Positions 15,060 through 16,755 of a stretch of 16,755 nucleotides of DNA are shown here, piece by piece. Numbering within the stretch: the first letter of the stretch is position 1; every line of letters starts with the position of its first letter. The DNA is from Simkania sp. (GTDB lineage: Bacteria > Chlamydiota > Chlamydiia > Chlamydiales > Simkaniaceae). The notes beneath the pieces are model-generated. The model ran no database searches. It was not told the origin of the DNA and saw nothing but the letters and a program-made list of their open reading frames with translations. Both the position numbers and the translations under genes were made by a program. The stretch spans positions 1-16,755 of the forward strand of contig JANQJX010000072.1 in NCBI GenBank assembly GCA_028281425.1, given 5' to 3'.

Positions 15060-16008
15060 ATCGCTTGGCACTCTTATCTCTTTGATCTTTCTGATATTTC
15101 TTACGTCTTGTTATCGGGTTTCTGATGAATTAGAACCGAAAGTAAATTATGTGCTTAGAGAAAATTTCTTTAAAAAGCTTTCGCCTCCTTTTGCTCCTTT
15201 AACCGATCAAGAAAAACTTGAACCTTGGGGAAAAGAGTATTTGCTTGGGCAATTTTTTGCTCGCGATCTTGATTTTTATCGAGCCATTACAACTTTTAAG
15301 AGAGCTGAATATCTATTAGGAGAAGAAAAAAATGGAAGATACTTGGAAATTCAATATCAAATACTTCTTTGTTATTTCTTAGGCAAGAGGTATGAAGAAG
15401 TTCTCTATGTTTTTAACTGTTCAAAGCTTTACTTGACCACTCCTGCATTTCCAGTTCATCGTGATTTGCTTATGATTCTTTATGAAAGTTATTTGCAAAC
15501 AGATCAAAGAGAAAAAGCTGAGATGATTCTTCGTACTCTTTCTCTCTATTATGAAGAAACAGCAAAAAAGTTAGAACTTTCCACTATGATGATCGAAGGA
15601 GATTTAGAAGCTTTAGAGCAAAATCAAAATTTTTATTCCCAAGAAGTTGATGTGACTCGAGTGATCAATGAGTATCAAAGGGAAAAAAAGTCAGTCAATA
15701 GAGCACAACTTTTAAACATGGTAATACCGGGTGCTGGATTTCTTTATGTGGGTCAAAAACAATCAGCAATCACCGCTTTTTTGCTCAATGGCCTTTTCAT
15801 TGCAGCTGCAATCCATTTTTTTCATCAAAATCAAATTGCGGCAGGACTCATTACAACAAGTTTTGAAATGGGATGGTATTTTGGAGGTATTTATGGTGCA
15901 GGAGAGGCAGCCAAGCTCTATAATGCAAGAATCTATGAAAAACTTGTTTCTCCCATTCTTAACTGTCATGCTCTTTTTCCTGTTTTGATGTTAAAGTATG
16001 GATTTTGA
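15049..16008 (+). CDS. TPR-like lipoprotein with C-terminal membrane module
   Basis: From the ATG at 15049 the product has 319 residues. A TTG at 15034 is possible, but the ATG gives a textbook lipoprotein signal: MIIRSLG, a hydrophobic stretch and the lipobox LTSC with C21. The mature part begins YRVSDELEP; tyrosine at +2 does not signal inner-membrane retention. Residues 60-180 are helical pairs of TPR type (LLGQFFARDLDFYRAITTFKRAEYLLGEE; YFLGKRYEEVLYVF). From about 218 comes a QLLNMVIPGAGFLYVGQKQSA motif followed by hydrophobic stretches (about 238-258 and 262-290), resembling the PGxGqxYxG membrane module (DUF5683-like) found in other phyla. It overlaps the secretin stop by 11 bases, so it is almost certainly cotranslated with it. 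It is a candidate secretin assembly factor or pilotin-like protein, which is inference. Confidence 0.75.
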   Translation: MIIRSLGTLISLIFLIFLTSCYRVSDELEPKVNYVLRENFFKKLSPPFAPLTDQEKLEPWGKEYLLGQFFARDLDFYRAITTFKRAEYLLGEEKNGRYLEIQYQILLCYFLGKRYEEVLYVFNCSKLYLTTPAFPVHRDLLMILYESYLQTDQREKAEMILRTLSLYYEETAKKLELSTMMIEGDLEALEQNQNFYSQEVDVTRVINEYQREKKSVNRAQLLNMVIPGAGFLYVGQKQSAITAFLLNGLFIAAAIHFFHQNQIAAGLITTSFEMGWYFGGIYGAGEAAKLYNARIYEKLVSPILNCHALFPVLMLKYGF

Positions 16009-16009
16009 A

Positions 16010-16393
16010 ATGAGAGTTTTTATCTTGGGTTTCTTTTTTATTTTTTCTTTTGTATATGCAGAGCGGGGCTTTGTAGAGCCTTGGGGGAAAGATGCAAAAA
16101 TGGTTCCTAAAAAAAGTTTGATTCCTCCTCTTCCTCGAAAAAAGAGCTTTCCTGTTAAGCTTGCGGAACAAATCATTCTTTTTCATCAAAATATTCTCTC
16201 ACCTGTTGATGGCCCTCGAAGCCATTTTCGTCCGACAAGCTCTCGCTATATGCTTCTTGCAATGCGTCGCTTTGGGTTTTTAAAAGGATTTATGATGGGA
16301 TGTGATCGACTTCTTCGTGAAAATAAGGAAGAGTGGGTGTATCGCGTCATTAGGATCGATGGACAAATCTATAAGTGGGATCCTACTTACTGA
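16010..16393 (+). CDS. secreted YidD-like protein lacking the family cysteines
   Basis: From the ATG at 16010 the protein has 127 residues; an ATG at 15998 would add MDFE before the signal peptide. Residues 1-17 (MRVFILGFFFIFSFVYA) look like a cleavable signal peptide. A proline-rich linker with VEPWGKDA leads to a YidD domain at about 50-105: VKLAEQIILFHQNILSPVDG, GPRSHFRPTSSRY, and a RRFGFLKGFMMGCDRLLR helix. YidD proteins normally read GPxCRFxPTCSxY; here both cysteines are serines. The usual CHPLHPGGxDPVP end is replaced by an unrelated tail (EEWVYRVIRIDGQIYKWDPTY). YidD helps YidC insert inner-membrane proteins from the cytoplasmic side, so a signal peptide implies a different, envelope role here. 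One base separates it from the lipoprotein gene stop, so it is the third gene of the secretin operon. Confidence 0.75.
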   Translation: MRVFILGFFFIFSFVYAERGFVEPWGKDAKMVPKKSLIPPLPRKKSFPVKLAEQIILFHQNILSPVDGPRSHFRPTSSRYMLLAMRRFGFLKGFMMGCDRLLRENKEEWVYRVIRIDGQIYKWDPTY

Positions 16394-16755
16394 GTTGCCT
16401 TATGCAAAACAACCAACTCAAGGTAGTCTCAAAGTAGGCAGAGAGGGGGGATTGGGATCAGTTGTCTCCCTAACCCAAGTTGACCATTTGTTGCGCTAGA
16501 ATTTTTATCGCCTCATTGATCCTAGGAACGAAAACATGAGCATCTTCCCCTTTAGAGGGTTTCGGGGTGATCTCTTCCTGGCATGCCAACCCAGAAGCTT
16601 CCGCTGTTTGAAAGCTTGTACATAATGTTTTTGATCTCCATAGAAAGATCGCCAATGAGTCTGTTGAATGAACTGTGTAATTGCTAAAAAAGGAAAAAAG
16701 GAAATAAAATTTTTCTTTTGAAAGAAAAAGCAAACCGAGCCAGTAAAAAAGGCGA
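16394..16755. other. region after the secretin operon without a supported gene
   Basis: A short inverted repeat TGAGTTG (16391-16397) and CAACTCA (16414-16420) spans the stop codon of the YidD-like gene and could help end transcription, although no T tract follows. On the minus strand 16470-16733 is open for 87 codons, but its residues match nothing I recognise and its start region is low-complexity, so I do not call it a gene. The composition is slightly more GC-rich from 16430 to 16660, which may mark remnant sequence from an inserted or decayed gene. Confidence 0.4.

Noticed and set aside
16470..16733. 87-codon minus-strand open frame including GEDAHVFVPRINEAIKI
   Set aside because: The N-terminal third is low-complexity sequence from an AT-rich stretch, no ribosome binding site is evident, and the faint similarity to metal-binding transport proteins is not convincing.
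1..16755. tRNA, rRNA or CRISPR features
   Set aside because: No cloverleaf-like sequence, rRNA-like segment or regularly spaced short repeats were seen on either strand; the only regular array is the coding repeat within the secretin.

Overview
The window looks like chromosomal DNA from a member of the phylum Chlamydiae, probably one of the amoeba- or arthropod-associated lineages rather than a Chlamydiaceae pathogen. The reasons are the AT-rich, compact gene layout; the neighbourhood lon / tsaB (yeaZ) / rpsU / dnaJ with rnz close by, which matches my recollection of Chlamydia trachomatis CT341-CT346; a CIRCE-like heat-shock operator before dnaJ; and a protein kinase followed by a T2SS/T3SS-type secretin. 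The phylum call is an inference from gene order and protein resemblance; no search was run.

Layout. (1) 1-240: 5' end of an IS5-like transposase gene on the minus strand, interrupted by a stop at codon 17. (2) 292-5332, minus strand: a tight, translationally coupled operon of four genes in the order lon, an RfaE2-like nucleotidyltransferase, a GlpG-like rhomboid protease, and rnz, with 4-bp ATGA overlaps at two junctions. (3) 5333-5976: a 644-bp divergent intergenic region with a hairpin, copy 1 of a 97-bp repeat and a 167-bp MITE-like palindromic element. (4) 5977-8256, plus strand: tsaB, rpsU and dnaJ, with a variant CIRCE operator (TTAGCAGTT-N9-AACTGCTAA) before dnaJ. (5) 8257-8657: intergenic region with copy 2 of the 97-bp repeat. 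(6) 8658-10082: a Hanks-type Ser/Thr kinase with an unrecognised N-terminal half. (7) 10473-16393: a probable operon of a giant secretin (about 1530 residues), a TPR lipoprotein with a C-terminal membrane module, and a secreted YidD-like protein that has lost the family's cysteines. (8) 16394-16755: no gene I can support.

How the genes work together. The left half is housekeeping: protein quality control (Lon, DnaJ, rhomboid), tRNA maturation and modification (RNase Z, TsaB) and the ribosome (bS21). The right half is an envelope or secretion locus. Its centrepiece is the secretin, whose periplasmic part contains a canonical N0 and N1, one degenerate module, and then 11 tandem copies of a roughly 74-residue N1-like module, where ordinary GspD proteins carry three N1-type domains. 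The two small secreted proteins encoded behind it share an EPWGK motif and are candidates for accessory factors of this unusual secretin. The kinase-then-secretin order parallels pkn5-sctC of the chlamydial type III secretion cluster, but the secretin core itself reads more like GspD, so I leave the system type open.
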